NCBI GenBank assembly: GCA_004835665.1
Contig: RBKR01000025.1
Location: forward strand, 868,001 to 932,000
Direction of reading: 5' to 3'
DNA: 64,000 nt
Source: Phoma sp. XZ068
Taxonomy: Eukaryota; Ascomycota; Dothideomycetes; Pleosporales; Didymellaceae
Both the position numbers and the translations under genes were made by a program. The notes beneath the pieces were generated by a model. The model searched no databases, was not told where the DNA came from, and was given only the letters and a program-made list of their open reading frames with translations. Position 1 is the first letter of the stretch. Each line of letters starts with the position of its first letter. This document shows positions 11,416-22,765 of the stretch, one piece after another.

Positions 11416-11654
11416 TGTGACTATTTTCTGGGTTTTTTGTTGCCTCCACTGGCTGTCATCATGAAGCGTGGCTGCGGAGCAGCTGCTCTCGTGAATATAT
11501 TCTTGTGCTGCTTAGCCTGGATTCCTGGTGTGATACGTACGTATTTCACTCTCTCACCTGATCCTCTAAAAAAGAGCTTACAGTGTCGCTGACTACAAGC
11601 CCAGATTCATGGTACATTATTTCGCAAAGTAATAAAGAGAGAAACGCTGTTTAG
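11416..11654 (+). pseudogene. Pmp3/UPF0057-like small membrane protein, N-terminus degraded
   Basis: From 11416 the plus strand reads CDYFLGFLLPPLAVIMKRGC, then ALVNIFLCCLAWIPGVI, an intron (11537-11604, C|GTACGT ... CCCAG), then HSWYIISQ and a stop at 11654. This is the Pmp3/UPF0057 layout: two hydrophobic helices joined by a PPLxVxxKRG loop, then NIxLCCLGxIPGxxHxWYII. Family members (50-100 residues) help control membrane potential and salt stress. There is no ATG before CDYFLG, and the first helix looks a few residues short. The only ATG (11461) would remove the first helix. It is either a relic or a gene with an upstream exon I could not find. Confidence 0.6.
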
Positions 11655-12526
11655 CTGAGGTAAAGAACTTGTTTCTAGCAAATACTGTGCCTAAATCACA
11701 AGTCTAACATAATACTGTTTTCTCATTGCTTCGTGTTACTGCATCGACATAGGTACAGATCATTGAATACTGCCTTCAGTCTGTACTCCGGACATGTAAA
11801 CACAAGTAAGCTCAGCGATGGACAAGGCGTAAGTCTAATGATCATCGACGTGGAAAGCGACAGAACACTAACAACGGGAGCGATAATTACAAGCAGTAGC
11901 CACGTAACAACGAGACATAGTAGCATTCTCTTGGCATACTGTCAATTTTCAACGGAGATTATCTGTGAATACGTACATGGAGAGTAATAGCATAATAGAT
12001 AGTAGCGTGCAGAAGTAACATCCCGACAAGTCAATTGAGCCGGAAAGCTGAAAAATATGCTCTGAAAACTGCACGGAGAGGGCGTCTTGAATGTAGTTGG
12101 CAGGTATCAGATTGAGCCTGATAATTACTGCACTTCTACTTCTCGTTGACGATATAAAATTGTAAAATCAGCGGGAAGTTGGGTACAATTAGAAGTCTTG
12201 TAGAGTTTGTTCACATTGCTAGGACCGTAGCTTTGAAGTAAACACCTGCCCACCCCAACTTAAGATCGATGAAAGTTTTACATATTTCCCTGTTGGATGA
12301 GCTAGTTCCTTGCGTATATTGAAGTGTGGGACTTTGTTGAGATGCATCTCGTATACATGTCTCACTGTGTGGGTACAGCTACGGGGATCACCTAGGTACC
12401 TGCCGGAAGCAGACTGGAGATGGGCCAGCCTTACTTAGGAATGAATGCCGGAAGGCCAAGATGTAGATGCCTTTCCAACTCGCCAACTTATCATGCACCA
12501 GGGCCCATCTACAAGAAAGCTTGGGT
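11655..12526. other. Intergenic, nothing recognised
   Basis: This follows the Pmp3-like relic and ends at the 3' end of the next gene. Frames at 11723-11987 and 12435-12714 are short and without family features. Confidence 0.4.
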
Positions 12527-14368
12527 TCAGATATCCTGAGGAATCTTCCTGGTTTTCTTCTCCATATACAGGTCGTACAGACCAGTCTTTGAGATCATTT
12601 GGCTTCGATAGATCCAATGACCCTCACTTGCATAGTTTGACCAATTTTCTCCCTCTTGTGTACCATGAGTCGGGGTTACTTGGGAAGTCATTGTTTGTAG
12701 CACCCGAGCTATAGCAGTAGGGCCTCCTGAGGGCACCACAACGCGACGCGTAAGTATGACAGCAGTGACTTCAAGAACTAACTGTATAGCAGCGAGGGCG
12801 ATCAGAATGATACTTGCATAACCCCAGTGATCCACCTCGAGGTGCGATCCCCTCACTGGGACATACCCAGCGACGATCAGAGGACTATTGTTTTGCGCAG
12901 TGACAGCAACAACACCAATGGCAAAACGGGCTAGCATAATAGCCATCGATCCGCTGAGACCTTTTGTTGGCAGTCCAAATGTAGATTCTGCTGGATACGA
13001 GTAATACTGCAAGGAAGTGTCATTCACAAGGGATGACACTGCATAGCCCTGTAATGCAATACCACCGGCCGCCATATTTCTCAGCTCTACTCCGACTTCG
13101 TGCTCTGGAAGCGTGACATTTGTGGCTGTGGTTACAGTGACATTACAGTCAAAGTACCAGGGCGAGGACTCCGAAGCTTCAAAGGCAGACACGATACTGC
13201 AACCATCTCCACAGCCGAGCGACGTGTTCGTGATAAAGGTCGTTTGATCGCTCCCCCCCTGAAATGGAATAGCGGTGTACTTAGGACCAAACGTAGTAGC
13301 GAGAGTGATGTGGTCTCTAGTGCCATCACCTCCTTCGATGACGGTCCAACTTTTGCAAGCAGCTGTTGACTTAATGCGACGTGTCGTCGCAACGGTAAGA
13401 GGATCTACAGTTTCTGAATCCCAGTACCTGGGAGCTGTTTCATGGAAGACGTATTCACAGTAGTTGTTTCCACAGAATATCATTGGATCAGCGAGATTCC
13501 ATATCTGACCTGGAATAGGAAACGAATCCGTGCTTTCTGTTTTGAATGCAAGAGACATCTGACCGTAGCTGGACTACGTATCAGCGATTGATTGAGTGTG
13601 TTTGGAAGCCTCTCATTATACTCCAAAGGAAGTTACTTACTTGTTTGCAGTAAATTCCTGCGCAGCTCTTGAAGTTGAGTTCGATTGCACAGTTTTCAAA
13701 GTCTCTATGTGAGACATATTAGGTACAGAGACATTGCCTGGTGTTACGATTAACGCGTAGTCATCTATTCTCTCGACCGAATAGCATAAGCCCAAAACTG
13801 CAAGCGCAACCTGACACGCCTGATTGTGGTTAGTCTTCAGGTCAATTTTCGGATGTGGCATATTGGAATGCGGTGTTACACTCACAAGAATAAGTGCTAG
13901 CCATGAAAACGCAGTGATCCGAAATGATAAGCGACGTGTTCTTAGTGCAAGCCCGATGACAGCCGTGAGGCTATCTGCTTGTAAGATAAGGTCGATCTGT
14001 ATGCTGACATTAGTCCGTTATAATTGATATATCATACGAGAGCTACAGACTTTGCGTATAGAGTGGTATCCAAGGCTGAGTGCCCACCAACGTAGGTTCG
14101 CGATGATAGCACTAAGCCCTGTCGCTATAGACATAGACAAGGCTATGGAAAGCCCGGTAATGAGAACATTCAATTCACGTTCCGTTGAAGGACTCATGAT
14201 CAATACTCGTTCAGAATAGAATTGTAGTACGGCAAAGAACGCTAACACGATGCTGAACGTGACAAACCATCTTCCGAAAGCTCGGAGCAGTGTCCGCATC
14301 CATGGTCTTTTCGTAGTCTGTAAGCCGCGGACTTTCATGCCGTCTTTCTGAGAACAAGTGATGTCCAT
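12527..14368 (-). CDS. Uncharacterised fungal multi-pass membrane protein
   Basis: Four exons (14368-14051, 13996-13886, 13810-13641, 13568-12527) with introns of 54, 75 and 72 nt give an uninterrupted 546 residues. The junctions restore HSIRK|IDLILQADSL, SWLALIL|VALAVLGLCY and FTANN|YGQMSLAF. Hydrophobic segments lie near residues 28-50, 65-90 and 125-150, with a long, Asn-glycosylation-rich extracytoplasmic region and a last helix near 435-460 (YASIILIALAAIQLVLEVT). The ITGLSIALSMSIATGL and LILQADSLTAVIGL blocks resemble a widespread ascomycete family with no known function. The first intron's donor (GTCTGT) is unusual but gives the only frame-preserving join. It appears intact. Confidence 0.8.
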
Positions 14369-16529
14369 ATCTGTAGGCTATAAATTAGCGCAGCCGTATG
14401 ATCAAAAGCCCCAGTACACTAACCAAAAATAATTGTAGTACTGCAGTTTGCAAACAACCTTCGTATACGTTGTCTTTGTGAGAGAGAGTCGAGCGTGGAG
14501 CAAAGTGCTTGCTCTGTTTAGAAAGAGTGGCTTAGCCGAAAAGACTTCTATTTTGACCCCTTAACAATCAAGTGCAAATACATGATCCCTGTTCAACCTC
14601 GACGAGAGCAGTCCGCTTTATCCGCGCTTGGACATGATCTTAGTCTAGATTTGATCGGACTTGCCGATTGCTCGCTTAATATATGGGGCACAAAGCGTCG
14701 TACCTCATGTGGGTCGAATTTCTGTCGAAACTATTCTTGCTAGTTAGGTGTGATCAAAGTCATGAATGAGATTGATCAGACGTATAGCGCGACAGCATTG
14801 AAAGTGCAGTTTTGTTTGTTCGTGTGCGTCGAATCAAATATCGTAAATAGGCTTGGAACATCAACTAGTGGCAGAGAGCCACGTTCCAAGTTGTGCCCTC
14901 CACGATAGTGGTATGCAAGTAGACAAGCTTATTGGGACGTGAAATTATGGAAGGGAGAATCTATGATATGGTGTGCTCCTGCAACAATGTCAGTGAGGAC
15001 GACCTCTCTTGCAAGGTTTGCTGCCGCTCGCTTCGAGCGCGCAGCAGCTTCCACATTGTTTTATGGTGTACAAAACCCTTCTCTAGCATTTCAAATGTGG
15101 GCCGTAACACTGGCCTGTCGCAAAACTGTCCAGTATCTATGTTAGCGTAAGCATGAACGCAAGATCCGCACGAAATGATTAGAGCAACATCGGTCATGAT
15201 CGGTCATTACCTATGGTGGCGTCGACTCTAGGCTCGTTGGAAGGTAGCATTACGAAGGTCAGACCAGAAGCAATGAGTTGCGAACACAGGGCAAAGAACG
15301 CCTCATTCTGATCAGTTGATCAGGAACGTGGTGAGACACGCAATGACTACACGAGGCTCGAATTGTGTTCTCAGGCTAGGTCACTTGATAACTAGGTAAG
15401 ATTGTACTAGGCGGAGCCTCGCATACATCGGCACTATCGGCTGCACAGCCACTACGCACGGGACACAATCTCAACGTAGGCGCCAAAACAGATCTCTCAG
15501 CAAGTGCGAGGACTTAGGCTTGGGCTTGCTTAAACGACTCTTTTGGTCCTCGGTTCAAGCGCTGCCAGTATTGACTGGTGTCCACCGGTCCTGCAACTTT
15601 CGATCCGAAAGCTTAAATTTGAGACGGCTACCTTTACGCGCATTCGACACGTATGTAAAGTATGGAATGCGACGTCAAAGGATGCGCTGTTTCGGCCTAC
15701 TCAATGATAATCTGCGTGTGGAGAAGAATTTACATGCGCGATTCGCGACGAGCTCGACCAACGTAAAATTGGGTGAATTGCTTCCAAGACCAACTCATTC
15801 AACAATAAAATGCACTATGATCTCCAAGAAGCAAGATAAACATGAGGGCTCCAGAGGTTACCGACTCCTGCAAATCGACGTGCGAGCCTTTTCACTATTT
15901 CCGCATTACAAAGACTCACTTAGCAACCACCGTGGTCATCTAACATACAGCTAACATAATCCTGTTGTACGTAAAAAAAACCCTTTTCTCGCCGTCAAAG
16001 AGCTCTTTTCGAACCCAGCTAGCGATGTGGGAAGGGAAAACCTTCCATGAGCCTTCGCCCTCTTGGTTTGCATAGAGCGTGTTCTTGTTGTGAGTACAAC
16101 CACATTCAATCTATTAGATCAAACAATTTTCCAAAGGTTCTTTCTAGATAATCGATGTCACCTCCGTTGGTCCCAACATCTAGTGGTGGACATGCCAGAA
16201 CACAAAGCACGGACCGAGTTAGAGCTTTTAAAACACTTGCGACTGAGATTCTGCACAAACTTAAGCAGGTATTATGCTGGTCGGCTTTCGGCACTGTAGA
16301 CGGCACGGTAACGGCACATACTGCATAGCTGTTGTGGAGCATAGATCCACGCCTCAGTAGAGAGGGCTTATTCGAGTTTGAGATTGCACTGCCACAGTCA
16401 CGGTGTTCGTATTCAGGGATCCAAGTCCTAGCTAATCTCCCAGAACTTTTGGCTGACATATAATCTCGGAGGCCATCTCCGTATCTGCGTCTTGGACAAC
16501 GAAACCACAAAAAACACTACTCCACAATC
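14369..16529. other. 2.1 kb without a recognisable gene
   Basis: Several frames of 60-144 codons lie here (14932-15197, 15520-15954, 16063-16510). None shows motifs or intron borders that I can assign. The minus-strand frame at 14961-15197 contains NIDTGQFCDRPVLRPTFEML, which looks protein-like but is unidentified. The last part is the promoter region of the phospholipase gene. Confidence 0.35.
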
Positions 16530-18618
16530 ATGCGGTGGTGTTTTTCACTCATTTATCTCGTGGGCCCATTGCCTTTCGGTCTTGCGGCTGGCCGTAAGCC
16601 TACTGAAATATAACTTTTCATTTCATGCCCTAACGCAATACAGACACTTCAACCCTCGACATACCTCAGAAACGAGGATTTATCGGCGCGTATGCCCCTA
16701 CCACAGTCATTTGTCCGTCAAAATACAAACCTGCTATCCGAGATTCGACCTCTTTGGCAACAGAGGAGGTAGCCTGGCTGAAAAAAAGACGTACCCACAC
16801 GTTACCGGCTATGCGTGAACTGTTGATCAGACTCAACATCGCCGGTTTTGATGCCAATGCCTATTTCTTCAACAATAGGGATACTTCAGATCTGCCGAAT
16901 ATTGCCATTGCAGCATCTGGTGGTGGATACCGTGCGCTAATGAATGGTGCGGGCGCTATTGCCGCCTTCGACAATCGTACGGGCGGATCAACAAATACTG
17001 GTCAACTTGGGGGCCTTCTGCAATCAGCAACATACTTTTCAGGTCTCTCTGGGGGTGGATGGCTGGTTTCATCCCTCTACAGCAATGACTTTCCGTCAAT
17101 AACAACTATGCTCAAGACTGACACGGCAGACCCTTTTTGGCAATTTCAATACCCAATCTGGGAAGGCCCTGATCTTAACGGCACTGGAGGATCAAACGCT
17201 GAGCAATACTTCTCTCTACTCTTGCAGGGAGTTCAAGAGAAGATGGATGCTGGGTACAATACGTCTATCACTGACATTTGGGGACGGGCACTAGCTTACC
17301 AATTGCTAAGTCCTCACAATGTCAACAAGTGTGAGAAGAATTCCCAGACCTTTGATTTTGCACATCACTTGCTGACGTACAAATAGCACATACTTTCTCT
17401 TCCTTGCAGAACGTGTCAAGCTTCGCTTCGGGTAGTGTACCAATGCCAGTGTTGGTAGCTGACGGTCGAGTCGAAGGACAGATATTCTTCTTCTCGAAGA
17501 ACACTACTAACTATGAGTTCAACCCTTGGGAGATGGGTTCCTTTGATTCAATTGGCTTTGCCCCCTTGCGCTATGTTGGGTCAAATTTTTCCGCGGGGAA
17601 GATCTCTGAACAGGAAGATTGTGTTACTGGCTATGATCAGCTTACCTTCGTCTACGCTACATCAAGTTCGCTCTTTAACCAAGTCATATTACAGATAGAC
17701 AGCACCGACATGGTACCCAAGGTATTCAAAGGCTTCCTCAAGAACATTCTCCAGCAGCTCAGCGATGCTAGCAGCGATATTGCCAATTGGTCACCTAGTA
17801 AGTACATCAAGCATCCGTAGTACTTGTAGCTAGAAGCTGACCAATTAGATCCATTCTACCGTTGGAAACCCCAAACTAACCCAAGTGCTTTATCCAAACG
17901 CCTCTCTCTAGTGGATGGTGGCGAGGATCTTCAGAACATTCCATTCACCCCGTTAATCCAACCGCTCCGCACCGTGGATGTTATTTTCGCCGTGGACTCG
18001 TCCGCAGACACAGTTAACAAAGAAGGCTCAAACTGGCCTAACGGAACTGCTATGGTAGCGACATACGAAAGATCACTTGCCAAAGACAAAGGCCTCACAT
18101 TCCCTGCTATCCCTGATGTCAACACTTTCGTCAACTTAGGGTTGAATTCCCGTCCAACCATGTTTGGCTGCAGCGCGCAGAATCTGTCATCTAAAAGTAC
18201 AGCTCCGCTGGTAGTATACCTACCCAACGCGCCCTACACCTACCAGTCCAACGTTTCAACCTTTACGATGGTTTACGAACTCGACAAGCGCAATGCGATA
18301 GTCCAAAACGGTTACAACGTGGCAACTATGGGAAATGGAACGGTCGATTCCCATTGGCCGACTTGTGTCGGCTGCGCTATCATGGCGCGCAGCTGGAATA
18401 GAACAGGAACCGCGCTCCCGGATGTATGCAAAACCTGCTTTGACCGATATTGTTGGGATGGCGCCGTCGACCCGAGCAAGCCGGTTCCGTATCAACCAAC
18501 TACTCGACTTACTACAATCAAGCTTCAGAGCACAGCATCGTGTAGACTATATACAAGTCCTATCTTACTGTATGGAGCTACATTAGCTTTTATACTAGTA
18601 ATAGTTGAGATATCTTAG
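16530..18618 (+). CDS. Secreted phospholipase B / lysophospholipase
   Basis: Four exons (16530-16593, 16644-17320, 17410-17797, 17849-18618) give 632 residues. The start is supported by a signal peptide (MRWCFSLIYLVGPLPFGLAA) and by exon 1 joining in frame across a 50-nt intron. Catalytic features of the fungal PLB/cPLA2 family are present: SGGGYRALMNGAGA (Arg and oxyanion glycines), the nucleophile elbow SGLSGGGW, and the Asp block DGGEDLQNIPFTPLIQP. Cys-rich C-terminal sequence and a final hydrophobic tail suggest a GPI-type anchor. Such enzymes release fatty acids from phospholipids and lysophospholipids outside the cell. The second intron (89 nt) needs a weak donor, GTCAAC, so this junction is the least certain part. 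Confidence 0.88.
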
Positions 18619-18989
18619 TAATAGTTATGACGCTATAACTTAATCTATTATAGGGTGGGCTACCAATGTACTATTAAATACCAAAAACCTCGACCGTTCG
18701 CATTTCTTGCCATCTTTCACATTTCTTCTTGAAGTCGTCTTTTAGACGGTGTGACAATGTGTAACAATGATCGTACATCGTAAGACTCTTCTGACTTCAT
18801 CAATATGGTGGGACGCTCTTACGAGCATTCACATCACCTTCCGATGCCTGGATTCGGAAATTTCTTTCGTAGGTTAAACAATGTTCTCCGGGCTTTACAT
18901 AGAGTTAACCCCAGTGACGTGAGACGCACAGACTTGACGGAGGTCCTCCGAGAGCTCATCAAGATACGCGATGCAATTTACAATACTTT

Positions 18990-19055
18990 TGCGCGCTGGC
19001 CTTGATAGAGGTAGTTGCTCCTATGAAGATGAGGCTTGGTGGGTTGCTAGTCATA
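18990..19055 (-). pseudogene. Short SDR fragment matching the 9.9-10.3 kb relic
   Basis: The minus strand reads PSLIFIGATTSIKASAQ, matching PSLIFTGATAAVKVSAQ of the relic near 10.15 kb. Over about 61 bases the two differ at roughly nine places, mostly transitions. It would continue the SDR piece that stops at 22325, so it may be the far side of a split gene. Confidence 0.55.
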
Positions 19056-19153
19056 AGGGTCTTAATTAATGAGTTAATTTATAAATAATCTTATATACAG
19101 TCAACTTTAATAATCGTATTACCTTAGCGCAATTATATATTTTGTTTGTAATT

Positions 19154-20760
19154 TCACGATACATAAAACATATGCAGCCCATTCTGTAGCGCATCAGATT
19201 CGCATTCCAATAGTGCAAAGTCTTGCGCCTGCGGTACAAGTGCCCTACTTCCTAAATAGTGCAGTTGCTCCCCTGCAAAGGCTCTTAAATTTTCGCTCGC
19301 GAGACTCGCCCCACAAATTGCAGATAGTGGCCATAGCAATGCTAGAACCGAGGCTTCTGGGTTTTTATGCTCTCGTGCAGAACCTGCATGCGAATACTGA
19401 GAGTCGTGGGCTGGGGTCATGGAGAATCCTGACGGATTGATGAATTGTGGGATGCTGGCGCAGATCTGGGTCGCCATTTGTTGGATATTGGCAACCGCTT
19501 GGCTCTGAAGCTTGTTCTTCAAAGGAGCTTGTATGTGACAGGCGTACGCGTGAACGATCTCATTAAGGAGAATACGAGTCATGCGACACGAGTTCCACAC
19601 CTTAGCTGCGCGGTGGCTTGGGTAATGGTGAATGGTCCTGCCGTACACATCTGGTCGTGACTTCTCCAGTGTGAGGTCCGAATACTGCCAGGTTGTCGGT
19701 AGAGACTCAGCATAGAAGATATACTGTTGGTCAATTCGACACGTCGCTTTGACGACCTCCTCCGCTGTCATACTATCTGCACTAAGGTCTGAAACTAGAT
19801 TCGAGACTCGACTTGTCAGACGAGCAAGTTGGTATCGCGGACTTTCATAGTCGTAGTGGATAGTCAACTCAACAAGGTCTTCTAGGGCCTGCGGTACTCT
19901 CGCTTTCTGTTGAAGGCTGTCAATCATAATGATATTGGCTACCTGGAGAAAGAGCTTTCGAGCAATTAGAGTTCCGAATTGTTGTGACCCTCGATGCTTT
20001 ATAAGGGCGAGGGCGCCTCTTGTGTGTGTCTTCCAACTTTCCGGTGTTCTGATACGTGCCCATACAATTGCTTCAAATAAACTCAGTAGCAATACGGAGA
20101 CCAGGGTTGTGTCATAGGCAGCCGTGCAAGGGTCTGCCAGTGCGGTATTCGTGTCCCGTAGAGCTCTTGCATAGAGGCGACGAGCCGTCTCCATTAACTT
20201 TGGTTGCCCCATCTCGCGCGACAAAGATGCTATCGAAGCTGCGCTGACAGTTACATGCAGGGCGGCTCCTGTTGCAGCTTGGTCGTACATCATTGGAAGG
20301 TACTCAAAGCAACTGCCCGGAATATAGAACGACATGAAACGAGCCACGGCGAGGTCCATAATTGACTGGGAGTAGCTAAACTTATCAAATGTGATTGAAG
20401 TCGTGTCGTCGCACGCTGAGCCGGCAGTGGTCACTTCGTGCCAATCGATGCAGTAGTTGTTCCTATATCCTTCGAGCGTGCGATGTTTCGCCTGGAACGC
20501 ACTCTGCTTTGATTTCTTGTAGCTTTTTTCCGCTCTTGTGATGACTTTCTCATTCTCATTACGAAAGATCCGCTCCAAAGGATCTTGGTAGCCAGGACAA
20601 GCGATATTCATACGCGTACACTGTGTGCATTCAGGGTCGTTTTTGTCACACTGCGGATTTGGTTAGAGCGTAGTATTGATTACAGACATACTTAAACTAC
20701 CTTAATGCGCCTCTCGCGGCATAAAGAACACGCGGCTGACGGTCGTCCCTGATACGTCAT
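19154..20760 (-). CDS. Zn2Cys6 transcription factor
   Basis: Exon 1 (20760-20701) and exon 2 (20650-19154), joined across a 50-nt intron (AAG|GTAGTT ... CCGCAG), give 518 residues. The joined N-terminus has CSLCRERRIKC, then C-x2-C-x6-C (residues about 11-38), a complete zinc binuclear cluster split by the intron, as is common. The rest resembles the fungal-specific regulatory region (DLAVARFMSFYIPGS, SLLEAI.. helices) with no catalytic motif. It presumably binds DNA and controls nearby or distant genes. It is divergent from the membrane protein starting at 21340, with a 579-bp shared upstream region. Target genes cannot be read from sequence. Confidence 0.88.
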
Positions 20761-21339
20761 GGCTTGCGAACAGTCGAGGGTATGATTTCGTCCGCTTCAA
20801 GGGTCGTCGCTGAAGACTACCATTCTCGACTTGATGCTCGGTGCACCCACTATACATATTGCTCGTGCCAAGTAGATGGACAATGCATGCATAGCCATCA
20901 TTTCTGAGGAGTCATGCTGCAAGCTAAGAGCTTGTTGTTACTTAGCGTTGCTTAGCATGCTTAATTCCGGGTCAGACAAGACATGATTGGGTGCGAATGC
21001 TTAGGCATCGGAAGATCGGCACAGGACCATTGAATTAGCTCAACGCCACACATACCTGTCATAGGGCTTAAGCCACAGCCCTCCTGGCTGAGTGGAGCTG
21101 TCGGTTGAGGAAGCGCAATGAGACGACGACGCGGCACGCTAACGAATTAGTTACCCTTTTTGGCCAGGTGTTTACCAGTCGCTCGACACTTCCGCTCTGA
21201 ATCAAGGCGACGAAACCCATCGGAACTTGGAGAAACTCGATTTTAGGGACTGTATGGGAATTGTATAAAGGAAGCAAGACGCGAGCATGGAGAGGAAACA
21301 TTGGCAAGTTTGTCTTCATCCTTTTGCAACTACAGCAAC
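20761..21339. promoter_or_regulatory. Divergent promoter region between Zn2Cys6 factor and membrane protein
   Basis: This is 579 bp between two start codons pointing apart. I see no clear inverted CGG pairs. The two genes may be co-controlled, but that is inference from layout only. Confidence 0.4.
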
Positions 21340-22147
21340 ATGCACGCCCGCGATACTGTCTCAGTTCTTGAACTCATCTTCTACCTACCCACCGCCGTCC
21401 TTGCTCTTATCACCTGTTTCCGCCATGGATTCAATCGCAGTAGTGGTTGGATCTATACATTGATTCTCTGTGTCGTGCGTATCGCCGGCGCAATATGTCA
21501 ACTTCGTTCGCACAAGGACCCTTCAGACAGTTTGATCAAGACTACGATCATAATTGATTCTATCGGCCTCTCTCCACTGTTATTAGCTACTTTGGGAATG
21601 TTGAGTAGATTGTATGTACCATTTTTTCGACATGAGGGCATTGCTGACATAATACAGCGTTGATTTCATCAACACGAAATCCAAAGGCACATTTACAATC
21701 AAACACTTTCGCGTCCTCCAGCTCCTTATCACCATCGGGCTCATTCTCAGCATTGCGGGTGGCACTTCTGGAAATGTTGCATCCAATGGCACAGTACATG
21801 TCGACTCAACCAGCAAAGTTGGTGTTGTGCTATACATCGTCGCATACGGTGGCCTTGTACTCATATACTTGGCCTCCATATCAAATACATCATTGGTCCC
21901 AGGAAAAGAGCGTCGCGTACCTCTTGCAATTCTTCTTGCGCTACCATTCATCCTAATAAGGTTGATCTATTCGGCATGTTCGGTATTTCTACACAGTCAC
22001 TTATTCAATATTGTGACGGGAAATCTTGGTGTGCTTGTCGCGATGGCTATTGTTGAAGAGTTTGTCGTTGTTATTTTGTATATTGCGCTGGGGTTCTTAG
22101 TAAGCAAGCTAGATTCAAGCAATCCAGGTCCTATTGCTAGTCGATAA
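21340..22147 (+). CDS. Fungal seven-helix-type membrane protein (DUF7702-like)
   Basis: Two exons (21340-21611 and 21658-22147) across a 46-nt intron (TT|GTATGT ... TACAG|C) give 253 residues. At least six or seven hydrophobic segments are visible: ELIFYLPTAVLALITCF, WIYTLILCVVRIAGAICQL, LSPLLLATLGML, LLITIGLILSIAG, VLYIVAYGGLVLIYLA, IPLAxLLALPFILIRL-like and EEFVVVILYIALGFLV. The RIAGA and PFILIRLIYS blocks resemble the DUF7702 family of ascomycete membrane proteins. No function is established. The start ATG lies directly before the first helix. It looks intact. Confidence 0.8.
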
Positions 22148-22324
22148 TGGAAAAGCAAGAAAGAATTAGTAAGAGATAGAATAGAAGGTAGAGAAGGTTA
22201 TTAGAATTACACTTGAAGCAAAGCACTACAAAGCTAAATATACTACTAAAGTAAATACTTTCTTTTAGTACTTTAAATATAAGTAGCTTATATAATATTC
22301 TAGTAGTGTATTATTACAAGGGTA

Positions 22325-22765
22325 GCGGCAACGTAGCTTGGGAAAACTTGAAAGCGCCTTTGGCAGTTACATTGATTGATGAGAAAAACGTTTCCCCCGA
22401 TAGCTCGAGGAAGGTCTTGCGGACGAAACCGCTGCTTGCATTGAATATGGCTGCCTAAGCGAACGTTGACATCGTATTGTTTGCCATTTGACCAGGAAGA
22501 TCTACCGCTGCGCCAACATCAGCACCGAAGTCTTCCTTGATGATGCGAACTGCGTTTCGTACGCTCTGAAAGTCCAATACATCTGTACTAATACCGGTTG
22601 TCCTTTCCTCCAGACTGATTAAGCTCCTTTGCAAAGCTTTCGTAGCTTTGAGGTGTCCTTGCCAGCAGAACCACAGGATGGGCAGCGGCGAATTCGCGAG
22701 CAATCGACGCCCCTGTGCCTGAGCCTACGCCAGCAATTATTGCAATTAGTTTGGAGGACATTGGG
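22325..22765 (-). pseudogene. SDR oxidoreductase relic, N-terminal half
   Basis: The minus strand starts ATGTCC and reads SSKLIAIIAGVGSGTGASIA, a typical SDR TGxxxGxG-type dinucleotide motif, then AAAHPVVLLARTPQSYE. After a frameshift come STDVLDFQSVRNAV and KEDFGADVGAAV, and in a third frame FNASSGFVRKTFLELS and TAKGAFKFSQATLPL before a double stop. The order fits one SDR gene with two frameshifts, cut at about the middle of the protein. The missing next block (GATAS..) lies 3.3 kb away at 18990-19055. Confidence 0.7.

Noticed and set aside
18805..19005. 66-codon plus-strand frame
   Set aside because: It partly overlaps the SDR fragment on the other strand, and there is no motif or good context for a gene.
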